This document shows positions 36,101-49,197 of a stretch of 64,000 nt of DNA, in pieces. Every line of letters begins with the position of its first letter. Position 1 is the first letter of the stretch. Position numbers and translations under genes: made by a program. The DNA is from Okapia johnstoni. Taxonomy: Eukaryota; Chordata; Mammalia; Artiodactyla; Giraffidae. The stretch is from positions 6,659,001-6,723,000 of the forward strand of contig CM044306.1 in assembly GCA_024291935.2 (NCBI GenBank), in the 5' to 3' direction. The notes below the pieces were generated by a model. The model was not told the origin of the DNA and did not search any database. It was given only the letters and a program-made list of their open reading frames with translations.

Positions 36101-39100
36101 TTATAAGAGTTGATGACCCGGGAGAGGTTGTCACTGGCCTGTAAGATGTCCCCTAGTACCAGAGAGAAACCCGTCACTCCCGGCCTTACGATGCCCCCAC
36201 CACACACACACTCCAAATCCCTGGGTCACCCCCTCAACCACCCTTCCTGTTCCACTCACCTAAACTATTGTCATTGTCCTCTGTCTCGCTGGCGAGTTTG
36301 AATAACGTCCGCCTCTTGTTCTCACACCGATCAAACAGCTCCTAATAGAGACCCAGACAGGAAAACTCGAGCTGCCAGGAGATCACCTAACCCACTGTCC
36401 ACGCCACCAAGTTCTGGCTCCCCTGGTACCACAGTCAGTTCCTGGCAGATCACCGAACCCAGCATTCACGCCAGAGTCCCAGCTCCCCTGGCACCATGGT
36501 CAGCTCCAGATCACTTAACCCAGCATCCACACCAGAGTGTCCCAGCTCCCCTAGGGTCATGGTCAGCTTCTGGCAGAGCCAGACTCTGCACACACATCTT
36601 CCTGCCACCAGCCTCGGCCACTCTGCGTCACAAGACACCTGCTCAGGCGGAGAGACTGCCAGGACAGCAGGTCCCTTCCGACCTCCCGGCCTGGCACACG
36701 CCTCAGAATTCAGAGTCTCTATGTGACCGAGGACGGAGGAGAGCATCAGGGAACCAGGGTGGGCCTTTTTCTGCCCAAGCATCCCCAGGCAGAAGGCAAG
36801 GTGGAGAGCAGGCGCGCCCCGAGGCGGGTCTGCAGAGTCACGCAGACGTAGGGAGCATGGAGCAAGTCAGCAACGGCTCACGTGCAGAATGGCCTGGCTG
36901 CTGGTGGTGAAGGATTAGGGCAAGGACGCTCTCCTGGGGCCTACCTTCATGAGCTCCTTGTCTGCCTCCGCAGAGCCCTCCCTGCTGTAGTGACGCAGCA
37001 TCTCACCGAGCAGCTTCACACTGTTATCGACCTCCTCTAAGGTGTGCAGACGCTCGGTCACCTTCTGGACCCGCGCCTCATCCTGCGTCAGAGAGGGCCA
37101 AGAGGCGAGAGCTCAGCTGGACAGGGCCCACCGCCCCCCAGAACCCCGCCAGGGAGGGTGCACGCCTGCCAAGGGAACACGGAGGCAGAGGCCCGCCCCA
37201 CAGCAGCTCCTTTCAACACATGATTCTTGGGACCACTGGCCTCAGACCCAATCTATAGATCTTTCAAAGCAGCAGCCTGCCTGCCCCCAAACCCAGCCCC
37301 ACGACTCCCGTTCCTCTCTCCTATCAGCAGCACCCCCCTCACCCCACCGCACAGGTGAGCCCTGAGGACAGGGCTGAACGACAGCCTGGCGCCAGGGGAA
37401 GGGACCGCTGCTCTGGGGCCACGGGCTCCTCCTCCCCAGGGCTCAGGGCCCACCCACCTCCTTCACCATGGACTTGATGAGCTTGTTGGCCTCCTGCAGG
37501 TCGTCTGGGTTTTTGCTTTTCAACAGCTTGGCTAAAAGCTGGAAGAGGAGGGCATCAGAGGTGGAGGGACTGGCAGCACCCCACTGGGGAACACACGGGA
37601 ATCGTGCACCCCTTGGCACTGACCGAGCCCACACCCCATTGAGGACTTTACCTTGGATTTCTCCTCATCATCAAAAACAGGGTTTTTGGGACGAGGCGGT
37701 GGAGACGGGATCAGCGTCCTGTCCACAGAGATCAGCGGGTCGGAATGCACGATGCCTGAAAGGGGACGGAGCAGTGGTCGCACAGGCTGGGCCACCCTGG
37801 TGCCCTTTCCCACACAGCAAGGGGTGCCCCCGGGGCCAGGCCTGCAGGCCGCACACACCTCAGTCCCTCAAAGCCCAGCCCAGTGCCCCCTGCTTGGGCA
37901 GACACCCGCATACCCTGTCTCTTCAACATGTGGTAGGCATCCTTGATCTTTGATTCTTCCGGCAGGGCCAACGTCCAGCTATAAAGCAGCTCAATAACCT
38001 TGGTCTTCACTTTCTCAGACACCCTGTCCCCCAGGTACTAAGGAGCAAAGGAAACAGGATAACTGAGTGCATGTAGCCTAGAGGCAGAGACAGAAGGAAG
38101 GCTGTGTTCACAGCAAAGAAATGGTCGCTAACTGGCTACAGTCCCCAAGCCTCCTCCAGACCCACAGGTTTGAGCCGTGTGTGAGACAGCATGGACGGGG
38201 AGGGGAGCGGCATCCATAGAGGGCACAGACTCCGGTCAGGCAGGGGGCCGGGAGCTCAGCAGCGTGTTCACGCACAATAGGCCAGAAACACAACTGCACT
38301 TTCTCTTGAAGGAGTGAATGTCTTCACTGTGAAGAATTGCAGAAATTACCCTCTGGCGTAAGCAGGTGCCCAGAGCTTAAGCGACACTAGTGTGTGACCG
38401 TGGTCAAGTGATGAGGGAGGCCACGTGAAAGAGGCGAGGAACAGTGACTGCTGTCATGGGAGCCCCGTCCCCGGGCACACGGAGGCCGGGAGATCAGCAG
38501 AGATGTCCCTGTGTGCACATCTACCCTCATTACCGCGTCCTCTGAGCACAGGACCCAGGGAACCTCAGACCCATGGAGATGCTGGTCTGTGTGGTGAAAG
38601 CCGGTAAGGCGGGAGAGGGGAGGAACACAAAAGAAGTTCTGAGAAACAAAACTGCCACCAACTGACCTTCGGAGAGACGACTTTGATCAACTCATTCAAA
38701 AACCGGAACTTCCCCACTTCATTATGGAACCTCCTTCCGCAGTTCTTCATGCAGGCTTCCAGCACCTGGAGCAGAGGCCAGGCGCTCAGGCCAGGACCTG
38801 GCGCTCAGCCAGACCCCACACGCTGGCGGCGCTGCATAAACACTCGCCCAAGGAAGGACCTAACCAGGAGAAGAGGCGTGCACGGCCCTGGGACATCAGG
38901 GCAGTGGGATTACTCACAAAGGCGTCCCTCAAGGTGTAAACCCCTCTGGGGAAGCTCGGCTGAAACTAAAGTAAAAAACGCTGAAGCCCAGATAACAAGA
39001 CAGTCAGATGGTCAGCCCTGGAGGAGGCCTGCCTGCAGATCCTGCCCTCGGGCTTCACAGGTGAGGAGATGGAGGCCAGAGACCACACGTTCCTCTGATT

Positions 39101-42100
39101 CAGGGTCCAGGGCTCTTTCCACAAGCTGATCAACATGTTGGGCAGGCCGGAGAGGATGTTTCAATTCTGTTTTCTTCATCTTAGATGAACATGCTGTTTT
39201 CCCCACCCTCAGCCCCAAGTTCTCAGGTGCTGCTATGGGCCTGGTGCCTGAGTTTATGCCAAGGAGTGAACCACCCAAGTGCTGCCCCCTGCCCCAGCTG
39301 CCATCTTTGTAAATCGGGGATTTTCAACCGTACTACTATGGAAGTTCTGGGCCAGTCACTTGTTCTGGGAGCCTGTCCTGGGCGCTACAGAGTGCTCAGC
39401 AGCACCATGGCCTCCACCCACATAGATGCCAGTAGCATCCCCTGACCTGTGACAACCAACAGTGTCTCCAGACACTGCCCAGTGTGCCCAGGGGGACAGA
39501 ACTGCCCCCGGTGGAGAACCAGGTTTCATTAAGCCTTTGCTCTATGGAGGACACAGCACAGGCACGCCCATAGGCTAAGTGCCTTTTCCACAACGTCCCC
39601 CCTCCTGCCTTTCCAGGAGCTGAAGGAAGTCAGGAGAGAACCTGGGCATCCTGGTTTAGGGGAGAGCCTGGAGGCACCCCAGCACCGCACTCGGCTCCGC
39701 GTCCTGAATCCTCCGAGTCTGAATAAACGCTAAGATCTGCCCACTGGGGTGATGCCTTCACTAGTGACCGGCATCATTTTCAGCTACAGGACGAATTACA
39801 CTTGGCCAGCTCTTACCTGGCAAGACAGCTCTGTCAGCCTCTCTGAGCCCCACCCCGGGACCCAGGGCCCCTACCCCTCTGCCTTGGCCTCTCTGCTTCT
39901 CCCATCAGACCTTGTGCTCACACTCAGTCATCCGTGATGCTTGGGCCTGGCACAGGGGCACATGCGTTTGTGGAACAACTGACTGTGCAAGGTCCAGGTA
40001 AGTCTAGTTTGTATCCAGGACACTCAGCTGGCTGAGGGTGTGATCCCTGACCCCCCTCGGAGATCCCAGCAGACTCGTGAAGATCCATCACCAGCACTAA
40101 AAACCTACCGTCAGGGCCTGGACCGCCTCCCATTCCTGCGGAGACTGGATCTTATGGGCCAGCAGTCGGACGGCAATCTGTGGCCTGGACACAAGCAAAA
40201 CCACACCTTCAGGACGCTGCCCCTCGGCCACCTGGCGAGCCGTCCTTTGCCGGTTTTTCACTTTTCCAGTCAACCATCTCTCACCTGCCCCCTAACAGTT
40301 CTGAGACTCACCCTTCAAGCTCTTTGTTGATCTGATCACAAAAGCCAATTATGTATTCCCAGTCCTCCTGGCGGTTAGAAGGATTGGTGGCTTTATCTGG
40401 GGAGAGAATGAAGAAGGAGACAACTGTTATAAAGAGCAAGGAGGACACTGTGGAACGTTTTCCTCACAGTTTTAAGGCACTGATGTGAAGAAATTTCTTC
40501 TCTAATAAAGAAGACTCACTAGTTCAGTCAAACAGCAAGTCAAATACAAATACTTAAAAAAATTTTTTTTTTGGCTGTGCTGCACGGCTTCTAGGATCTT
40601 AGTTCCCTGACCAGGGATTGAACCTGGGCCCTAAGCAGTGACAGAGCAGTCTTAAGCCCTGGACCACTACGGAATTCCCTACAAATATCACTTTCTGTCC
40701 AGTATTCTGAAAGTTACAAACGAAAGAGAAAACAAATCTGAAGCCTCTTATTTAAGGTAAGCTAACGACATTTACTGAGCCCTCTAAGCACGAACTGTGC
40801 TGTCTGTACCTGGGGTCTAAGCTTGAGTAATGAGCATCCCTAAGTTTAAATGGTCTTCCTCGATCAAGGACAAAGACAAGCATTGAAGAGAGTCACCCAG
40901 GGTTTAAACTCCAGGAGGTAAATGCCAAGTCTCCTAACACTTGGCGCGTGTCCTCCCTTCTCAGTCATGCCCAGAGCCTGTGCTTCGAGAGGACAGCCCC
41001 AGCTGAGGGTGTTAAACGCATTCCCATCTCTGATTCAGATCTTGGAGTCGGCCTCTTCCAGAAAGCACTCTCAAGCTGTTTGCTAAATTTAGGGCTTCAG
41101 GTTCAGAAGACAAATGGAAGACTGAAGGCGTGTGTCCTTTTTTAAGTCCAGGCTCCTCCAGCAGATTTCCGCCAGGGCCAAAAGCAGAGTGAGAGCCTTG
41201 AAAAAGCCCTTCCCAACAAGTGGTGATGTGAGAGGTTCCTGAATTCTGATTTCTTGTGACTGTGTTTCTTCACTTCCCTTTTCCTAATGTTAAAAATCAC
41301 TAGCTCCACGCTCAAATCCTAACAGGGACTCGGAGCCAGCCCCATTCCCCCGCCCCGGCCTCGTCTGCATCGTGAGGCAGCAGACGCCACCCAGTGGCAG
41401 AGGGAAGACCTGCAGCGTCCAGTGCTGTGCGCGCGGGGCAGCATTTCTGCTCTGGAGGCCAGAAAATTCTGGCGGTTTAGGATCATATTTGGAGGAAAAG
41501 AGAGATGTCAGTCCTCAGTCTTGAAAAGAGAATTAGCAGGCCCTTGAAAATGTCATGCTTGGAGGGAAGGGAGATTAATTCTATCAACAGGGGCTATTTG
41601 TCGCCACAGGGACCTACTAGCTGTCACCTCCAGAGAAGCCCTGAGTCTCCCCCACCAGGCGCCTGAGATTTTCTCAGGTGTCAGCGTGGCTTTGTTACTA
41701 ATCCCCAGCATTTGAGATGCTTGGAGTTCTCATATGACATTACGAGGGTGCAGGATACAAAAATAAGATGGTTTGAGGAGCATTACCCACCCCCGTCACT
41801 ACATTTTGGGAGCAGTCACACGCCTTCCACTGTTTGCCACTGGAAAAGCATGTCACAGAGACAGGGGATAACGTGGACAGCCCCTCCCCTGCCCACACAC
41901 GGACACAAAGCCACGGGCATTCACCAAAAATGTGTCTTGCCCGGGGCTGCCACGACTCCATTTCTGCTTCCAAGAACGCTCCCACCTACTTCTCACTTTC
42001 ATTCGACATCTTGAGAATCCCATTTCCTGTCCCCCAATAGACTTTTCTACCGCAAACCTGCAGGGAGCTCTCGGCCTACACATGAACTCAAAACCCTGGT

Positions 42101-45100
42101 TTCAGCCACGGTTCGCCCCACTTCTGAGTATCTCCCCCCACTCTCCAGCCAGCTGAGACAGCAGACCTCAGTCACCCACAGGAACTGCAAGAACCTCTGG
42201 AGATAACTTAGGGTGACTCAGGGGCTCTGTCTGTCCACCGCCTCCCGGCAGATGCACACACCCACCACCCACTCAACGTTCTCCTTCACCTGCAACGGAG
42301 GTGACGCCAGAGCCTCCCCTGCAGATCCTGCCTTCCAGAACCGCCCCTCTGGGCTCCAGGTTTCTATTTTGGGGTCTCTGTTGAAAGCCTTATGCTAGTC
42401 TGTGTCTCTGCCTCTATACATCCTGCTCTCATTTTCAACTCAATTCTATCACTAGCCGTGACTGTCGTGGGACCTCTGGTCCAGCAGGGAGGGGAACAGC
42501 ATTGGCCACCCAGCCCCAACACGGCTCAAACAGTCCAGCAACAAGTTCCACATAGCAAAGATAAGGATGGAAAGGAAGTCAAGTGTCAAACTTTAGTGCG
42601 AAGGTCTTGAATCAAGGGAGACTTAGTCAATCACCAAGTCTTCTGTTAAACAGCCACAGAAAACTAAGTAGATAGCAAGTTAGGCCCTGGAGGAACTACA
42701 GGAAAAGTACAAGATTCGGATCCTACCCTTGAGGAGGTTACGCTCTTCTGGTGCAACACATGAGAAACAACCAGAGCAAAACAAGACAGGGTGTAATTAT
42801 AAGTGCTCATGTGACGCAGAAACGAGTCTAAAAACACTCATCACTTCTCCTCCCTGACTTCCCTATTTCTGTAAATGGTGCCACCATTCCAAAGCTCCTT
42901 TTGCCCCCACTCTCAGGCACCCAGGTCTGAAGGCTCCTTCTTCCCTCTCCTCATCCATTTTCATTAGTCAGTCCTAATCTCTCCCTTCTCCATGTCTTTA
43001 CTACTTTTTTCCCCTAGAGGCTTGCAGGGTCTTAGCTCCTCTACCAGGATTGAGCCCTGGCCCTCGGCAGTGAAAGTGCGGAGTTCTAACCACTGACCTG
43101 CCAGGGAATTCACCGCAGTGTCTTTTGGTGTGCTGTGCTCAGTTGCTCAGTTGTGTCTGACTCTTTGCAACCCCATGGACTGTAGCCCACCAGGCTCCTT
43201 TGTCCATGGAATTTTCTAGGCAAGAATACTGGAATGGGTTGCCATCTTCTACTCCAAGAGATCTTCCTGACCCAAGGATCAAACCCTAGTCTCTTGCCTC
43301 TCCTGCATTGGTAGGCAGATTTTTTTACCACTGAGCCACCTGGGAAACCCCGGTGTCTTTTTAAACCTGTTTTCTTATTCCTGCCCTGACCTCCTGACTT
43401 CTCACTTGCTTCCAGAACTTCTGTTCCAATCCATCCTATATAAAACACCTATAGGAACCTTCCCAGAACACTGACTTAACAGGTACAGTATGAATGAGAA
43501 TCTCTTAACTCAAGGAGACACAGACTTCTTGGGGTGGAACTGGAGCTGGTTCAGAGTTTGGCTCTAACTTCCCAGCTTTCTCTCCCATGTTCCCACAGGA
43601 ACGCCCTGCTTGAATCAAACATCTGTTACTTCGTGCCCCAAACACAGTCTGCTCCCTCCACACCACTGTCTGGTGTTTTCTTAGCCTATTTTCCCACTCT
43701 TTAAGGCCACCTCGAGTGCCATCTCCCCATTGGGAGAACCATCTCCCATTTCACTTATCCCCAATTTCCCAAAATAAACTCTCTGTATTTTAGCACTTAT
43801 GGTTCCTGCTTTTTTATTTAAAAAGGCTTCATCCACTCCAGCACAAGTATCATCAAACTGAAGGCAAAGAACTTGGAACTTATTTTTCGTTAACACCTCA
43901 CACAGCAGGTAATCATTAAGCACTGATTCACTGCAGTAATGACAGGACTTGAGAGAAGGCTGAAGTCATCAAGAGATGGTTTGTGGGGAAGGAGATGCTG
44001 GGATGGGTTTTAAAGTATGTACAGGAGCACAGGAGAACAGGGCTTTCAGGAAAGGAGAGGAATGTGTGTTGGTGGGACAAGAACATCCAGCTGACCGAAG
44101 CAAGGAAGAACACCAGGAAGTCACCGAGAGGCAGAGGGGAGCAGCAGTGCAATGACTCGACTAAGCAGAAGGGTTCTTCCGGGAGCAGAATTGGCCAGGG
44201 TAGCCGGGGGGCGGGGGGGGACACGGACGGGGACCTGAGACCTATCCAAAATGTCACTCCAAGTAACAGGAAAGGGTCAAAGGCCAGTCTCAGCTCTAGC
44301 CTCTACAGATACCCTCCCCCATCTCCACTCTCCCTCAGAAACAGATCTAAACTCTAAACCTAGTCATCAGACTCAGCTGAGGTCATTTAAATGACTCCGA
44401 AGTCCCCATTAATATCTGTGAATGGAACCAATTCCAGAGTATTTATATCCAGTTGGGTGGCTCTGGGCAAGTGAACTGATTAGAACCAAGATGTTCTCTT
44501 TTGTGACACTGTGACACTAGTACCTACTTTGCTAGGATTCTTGATAAATGAACGTCTTTGGAGAACTCTGAGCTCCTGGGAAAACAGTTCCATATACCCA
44601 GAAGGCTCTGTGACCTGCCTCCAACTGCAGACCTTGCAAATGAAACCTACGTTCAACCACCTGAACAGGGTTTCTTATTAAGGGGAGTCAGACAATTGGA
44701 GGGAACGGGCATCATCCCTCAAGAAGCTGCAGGCTCTAGTAAATAACTGACAATGCACAAGGCAGCGTCTAGGCTCCAGCCTGTCTTATCACCCTGCCCA
44801 ATTTGTCTTCACTTAAACAGGACTCCAGAGGCCTCCTCTAGCCCATACTTATAAACTCAACGTACTAACCTTTCGACCAAAGGCAACCTGCTAGGGTTAA
44901 CCTGTATTTCCTCAACAGCAATATGAGTGAGCAATCATAGCAATAGGCCGCTATAACTACAGTATCAGGCTGCGTCTCTCAGCTTTGCTGAGTAGTTTAC
45001 CAACGACTGACTGACTCGTTAAGACATGCGGGGGGTGGGGAGAACGGTCCCCCAACAGAGCTTTCATCATGTTTCGGTTACTGCAGGGAAAAGCACTCTT

Positions 45101-45640
45101 TTTTTTTCCTCTCTCTTCCTCTCTCTGGATCATTTTCACCTCAAACATTCAGCCTGCACGAAGCAGTCACTTCTGGAATACACGGTCAAAATTCTGAAGC
45201 TATGTGGGTATGCTCAGCACCACCCACTGCTTCCGGAGTTTCAGCCCCAGTTCGGAGCTTTCCCCTTCTTCGGAAGAGCGCAGGGGTCCCGGAGTCAGGG
45301 CCTTGCGCGGCCCCACCACAATTTCCCCAAAGCGCCGATGCATGTCAGCCCAAAGCACTTGGCTATCGCTTTCCCGGAGCCCGCGGGGCCCGACCTCACG
45401 GCTCAGCGCGCGGGAGCGAGAGGAGGCGCCGCGGCTTAGAGAACAGGGGCCGGGTCGCCCGGCTGAGGAAGGGGCGCGATCCCTGGGCGCTCGCGGCGCG
45501 GGCGAGGCCTGGCGCGGGCTGCCGGGCGGCGCCACCGCAGGGCCGGGGGCTGGGGAGAGGGGAGGCTCGAGCGTGAACAGACTCGGCCGAGGATACTCAC
45601 TCAGCCAGGACTCCAAACTCTCCCCTTCCGCCTCCGCCAT
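33156..45640 (-). CDS. GGA3: ADP-ribosylation-factor-binding adaptor GGA3 (17 coding exons, 717 aa)
   Basis: Monomeric clathrin adaptor at the trans-Golgi network and endosomes; binds ARF-GTP and acidic-dileucine (DXXLL) cargo tails such as mannose-6-phosphate receptors and BACE1 (family knowledge). Exons in transcript order: 45601-45640, 40312-40396, 40109-40184, 38667-38765, 37914-38037, 37652-37755, 37458-37538, 36945-37082, 36260-36341, 36036-36152, 35498-35737, 35083-35153, 34572-34867, 34168-34376, 33710-33879, 33495-33605, 33156-33266. They sum to 2,154 nt with consistent phases. The protein begins MAEAEGESLESWL and ends EQWGNL. Domains: VHS about 1-150, GAT about 170-300, a Pro/Ser-rich hinge about 300-590 with an internal acidic-dileucine motif DEELL at 389-393, and a GAE ear about 590-717 starting near PVTAYDKNG. 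The hinge differs most from the human protein as I recall it. The promoter is shared with MRPS7. Confidence 0.97.
36380..36575 (+). repeat. Three-copy tandem repeat of about 61-67 bp in GGA3 intron 8
   Basis: Units start at 36380, 36447 and 36508 with 'agatcac(c/t)(t/g)aaccca' and each contains 'ccagctcccctgg'-like and 'ggtcagct'-like blocks. Confidence 0.85.
40556..40680 (-). mobile_element. CHR-type SINE
   Basis: Antisense copy (ttggctgtgctgcacggct, ccctgaccagggattgaacc). Confidence 0.85.
43003..43113 (-). mobile_element. CHR-type SINE
   Basis: Antisense copy (ggcttgcagggtcttagctc ... ccactgacctgccagggaat). Confidence 0.75.
43127..43351 (-). mobile_element. Bov-tA SINE
   Basis: Antisense copy, flanked by gtgtctttt on both sides. 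Confidence 0.88.
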
Positions 45641-46060
45641 ATTGCAGCCGCCCGGGCCGGCCCAGCGGCCTCAAAGCTCGCGAGAACCTGAGAGAGACGA
45701 GCCGGGGCGGGGCCTGCATAGGGACCTGAGAAGACCAAGCGGCGCCGCCTAGGATCTTGCCAGGCTGCGACGGATAATAAGAGGGCGAATGTTTCCCTTC
45801 TGACTCTCCGCGTTAGGCCTCGGAGTGAGAGACTCTTCAGGCCCAGATTAACAGGGTGATGCGCAGAGCTAGGACCCTTTAGCTCCTTTCCCCAGTCTTC
45901 AGTCACTCGCTCAGGCACGCCGAGGGCAGTCTCCGTGGGGTCCTGCTGGCAGCCAAGATGGCTGCCCCCACGGTGAAGGTTGTGCGAGGGTGGTCGGGCT
46001 TAGCTCTCGGCGTGCGGAGGGCTGTCCTGCGGCTTCCAGGGTGAGAGGGTGGCGGGCAGC
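45200..46060. promoter_or_regulatory. Bidirectional CpG-island promoter of GGA3 and MRPS7
   Basis: The two start codons (45640 minus, 45958 plus) face away from each other with 317 bp between them in a CpG-rich stretch. Both lie in YY1-like contexts (AATATGGCGG for GGA3, AAGATGGC for MRPS7). A CTCGCGAGA element at 45677-45685 closely matches the palindromic TCTCGCGAGA promoter motif bound by BANP. No TATA box is evident. Confidence 0.85.
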
Positions 46061-48803
46061 TGGGAGGCCTCTTGTGTCTTCACGGAGAGACCTGCTGGGA
46101 AGGAAAGAGGGGTACCACAGGCAAGCCTCGCGGGGACCTGGAGAGAGCCTGGGGGGCCGGGGTATCAGTCCAATCCTTTTTAACCCGCTGCGTGAGTTTG
46201 GGTCAATCTGAAAGCTTAGCAGTTGCTCCCTGCCTGAGGAATTCTCACTTGGATCTGAAAATGTGATCTTGTTGAAGAACTCAGAACTGGGATTTCCTTT
46301 GCTGGGAGGTGGTGGGAGAGATGCATAGGCGGATTGTCTATCCTGAAGTTCCGGAGCCTATCCTTACTGTTGGCACTTGAGGAGCAGACCTTCCTGGCCT
46401 CTTTAGGGGAGGTCCTCCTACCTCTTGGGACAAGAGCCAGAATTACTGCAGCTCAGCTTTGGCTGGCGGTCTCCCCGCTGCTCACTTGGCGGCGGTTTGG
46501 CATACATGCCTATTGTTAAGTCAAGCCTTTTCACTTGAGTCAGCTTTTGCCCTCCTCTTCCTCTCCCCCCCCCCCCCAGGCTAACCCAGGTGAGGTGGAG
46601 CCGCTATGGCCCTGAGTACCAGGATCCCCAGACTGACAAGGAATATTACCGCAAACCCTTGGCCCAGCTGACTGAGGAGGAGACGTATGAGCGGGAGCTC
46701 AGGAAGACTCAGGTTATCAAAGCTGCCCCAGCCACGAAAACAAGCTCTGTATTTGAAGACCCAGTGATCAGGTTAGCAGAAAACAAACTTGTTCCACAGA
46801 GTGGGACTATACGGGGGAAGGCGGAAGGATCTACAGTAAGGATTCTGTGACAGCCTTGGGAACCTAAACATCTTTTTCTTCTTAAAGTAAATTCACCAAC
46901 ATGATGATGAAAGGAGGAAACAAAATACTGGCCAGATCCCTCATGACACAGGTAAACAGTACCTCTCTCTGTCATCTTTGTTTTCCCCATAGCTCTGCGT
47001 TTGGCTCTTTCATCTTAACATAAAAAAGAATGGATTCTGTACCTGTCATTAAAATGAGTTTCTCTGTACTTATGTGTGGGAGTGGAGGCTTTAAGAAGTC
47101 CTACAGGAGTCAACCACTGCCATCTCCCAGCCCCACATTACAAATCTTAGCTCATTCTTCTGTCCTAGTCCAGGGTTTTTGTTTCAGAAGAACTGAGGGA
47201 ATAGCTGGGCAGCTATAGAAGAAGAACAGGATAATGGGAGTAAAGGGCAGGGTCCTAGCCCAGCTGGGTGAACCCTTTAGGGAACCTGGGGCATCCTCTT
47301 CCACTGTATCCCTTTGCAGACCCTGGAAGCTGTGAAAAGGAAGCAGTTTGAGAAGTACCATGCTGCTTCTGCAGAGGAACAGGCAACCATCGAACGCAAC
47401 CCTTACACCATCTTCCATCAAGCACTGAAAAACTGTGAGCCTGTGATTGGGCTGGTACCCATACTCAAGGGGGGCCATTTCTACCAGGTGAGTGGTCAGG
47501 GCGGGAAAGCAGGGCTGCTCGAGTGTGAAACGGTCGGGGTAGAGTGGGGGTATTTAGAGTTGGGCCAAGATTGATAACTTTCTTGGGACTGCAGAGTGCC
47601 AAGGTCTTCTCATCTCAGTCCCATGGTATAAAAATTACAGGCAGAAGATGGAAGAGAGCCAAAAAAGTATCTAAATGACCTCTTTAGAAGGCCCACAGTA
47701 CCTCCCCCATTGCCCCTTCTGTCCAGCATTCTGTGTTCCAAACTATAAGTTTCTGATGGTGAGGAGCTATGTTTATACCTCATCTTTATACATCAGTGTC
47801 TAACATAGTGTTCGACTGATGCTTCATCACTGTTGAACTGAACTAGGTGAAGTGAAGTGTTAGTCGCTCAGTTATGTACGACTCTTTGCGGCCCCATGGA
47901 CTGGGGCTTGCTGGGCTCTCTGTCCATGGGATTCTCCAGCCAAGGATATTGGAGCAGGTTGCCATTTCCTTCTCCAGATCTTCCTGACCCAGGGATTGAA
48001 CTCAGGTCTGCATTGCAGGCAGACTCTTTACCATGTGAGCCACCAGGAAAGCCACCATTTAATCATACTTCATTGTCATAAGTGGCTCTTTCCTTTTTTT
48101 TTTAAATATATATTTGTTTTGTCTTTCCTTTTTCGGTGTAAACCTCATAAGGGTATAGACTTTCTCAATGCCTGTGTCCCTAGGGTCTGGCACAGTACCT
48201 GGCACATAGTAAGGGCCTGGCAAATGATTCTTGGAACAAGAGGGACCTGTTTCTAGGTGCTCATGATCCATGTTGGCTAAGTCAAGCCAGCTCACAGGGC
48301 TTTTCCCAGTGGTGCTTTTATCAACTTGGCTGAACTCCCTTTAGAGGTGAAAGAGGCCAGTGCTCAAGGAGTGTTTGCTTGATGAATGCCTGTGATGTCT
48401 GCTGCACTGAGGTCAGCCAGGGGTAAGAGGAGCTCAGAGAGCAGTCAGGCCCTCCTCCTCAGCAGCCTTGCCAGGGCTGGCCCTGAGTGGACGTGTGGCT
48501 ACTTACCAGAGCTCTGGCAGAAAGGAGGCTGCAGTCCCGGCAAGTTCTCAGACTAATTTGCCCCTGTCCCGTCTTGCCCAGGTCCCCGTGCCACTGGCTG
48601 ACCGGCGTCGCCGATTCCTGGCCATGAAGTGGATGATCACTGAGTGCAGGGAGAAGAAGCCCCGGCGGATGCTGATGCCAGAGAAGCTGTCTCAGGAGCT
48701 GCTGGAGGCTTTCTACAACCGGGGCCCTGTGATCAAGAGAAAGCATGACATGCACAAGATGGCCGAGGCCAACCGCGCACTGGCCCACTACCGCTGGTGG
48801 TAG
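45958..48803 (+). CDS. MRPS7: Mitochondrial small ribosomal subunit protein uS7m (5 exons, 242 aa)
   Basis: Component of the 28S mitoribosomal subunit, homologous to bacterial S7, which binds the small rRNA head (family knowledge). Exons 45958-46040, 46580-46771, 46888-46951, 47320-47487 and 48582-48803 join to 729 nt, giving 242 residues as in human by recall. The N-terminus [17 protein letters not shown] is basic and hydrophobic without acidic residues, as expected for a matrix-targeting presequence. The S7 core follows ([42 protein letters not shown]) and the end is [13 protein letters not shown]. The start lies in an AAGATGGC context typical of YY1-bound initiation regions. Intron 1 ends in an unbroken run of 13 C before the acceptor. 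Intron 4 carries a Bov-tA SINE. The gene is head-to-head with GGA3 and tail-to-tail with MIF4GD. Confidence 0.98.
47848..48052 (-). mobile_element. Bov-tA SINE in MRPS7 intron 4
   Basis: Antisense copy (agtcgctcagttatgtacga ... gagccaccaggaaagcc). Confidence 0.87.
48100..48215 (+). mobile_element. L2-type LINE 3' end
   Basis: 'tctggcacagtacctggcac' and 'atagtaagggcctggcaaat' are typical of L2 3' ends. Confidence 0.55.
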
Positions 48804-49140
48804 GGTGTGGGCGGAGGGTCCGGGAAGACAGCCGCATACTCTGCTGCCAGAAGCAGTGTGAGCCACTGCCACATTGCAGAATACCTGTGGGTTAAAGGTA
48901 CAGTTCCCTCTTAAGGGCAGGCGAGCCTCCTAATGAGGACGGAGCCGCACGTTTACTGCCTGTTAGTCCTTTCTTTGGGGGCTGGAACTCGCTCTCCCTG
49001 TCCCATCTCCTTGGAAAGAGGGGGCATATCAAGTTGGATTTCCTCTTAAGAAACCTAGGGCTCACCCAGCCTTCTCTTCCTTCAGCTTGGGGTGGACATT
49101 TGGGTGATACAAAAAGAAGCAGTTTTAGTATCAGAAAGAG

Positions 49141-49146
49141 TTTATT
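49141..49146 (-). terminator. MIF4GD: Candidate polyadenylation signal of MIF4GD
   Basis: AATAAA on the minus strand about 510 nt after the MIF4GD stop codon; cleavage is expected near 49115-49130. Confidence 0.6.
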
Positions 49147-49197
49147 AGAAAATTGTCGTCCTGAGCTGGTGCAACACGTGATGTGGTATTATGATTC

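Larger units (their letters stand above)
40397..45600 (-). other. GGA3: GGA3 intron 1
   Basis: A 5.2-kb intron containing two CHR SINEs and one Bov-tA (listed separately). A stretch near 42690-42810 looks like an old interspersed repeat. No exon or RNA gene was recognised in the remainder. Confidence 0.7.

Noticed and set aside
45204..45752. 182-codon plus-strand ORF over GGA3 exon 1
   Set aside because: Antisense CpG-island ORF; GGA3 exon 1 on the other strand explains the conserved segment.
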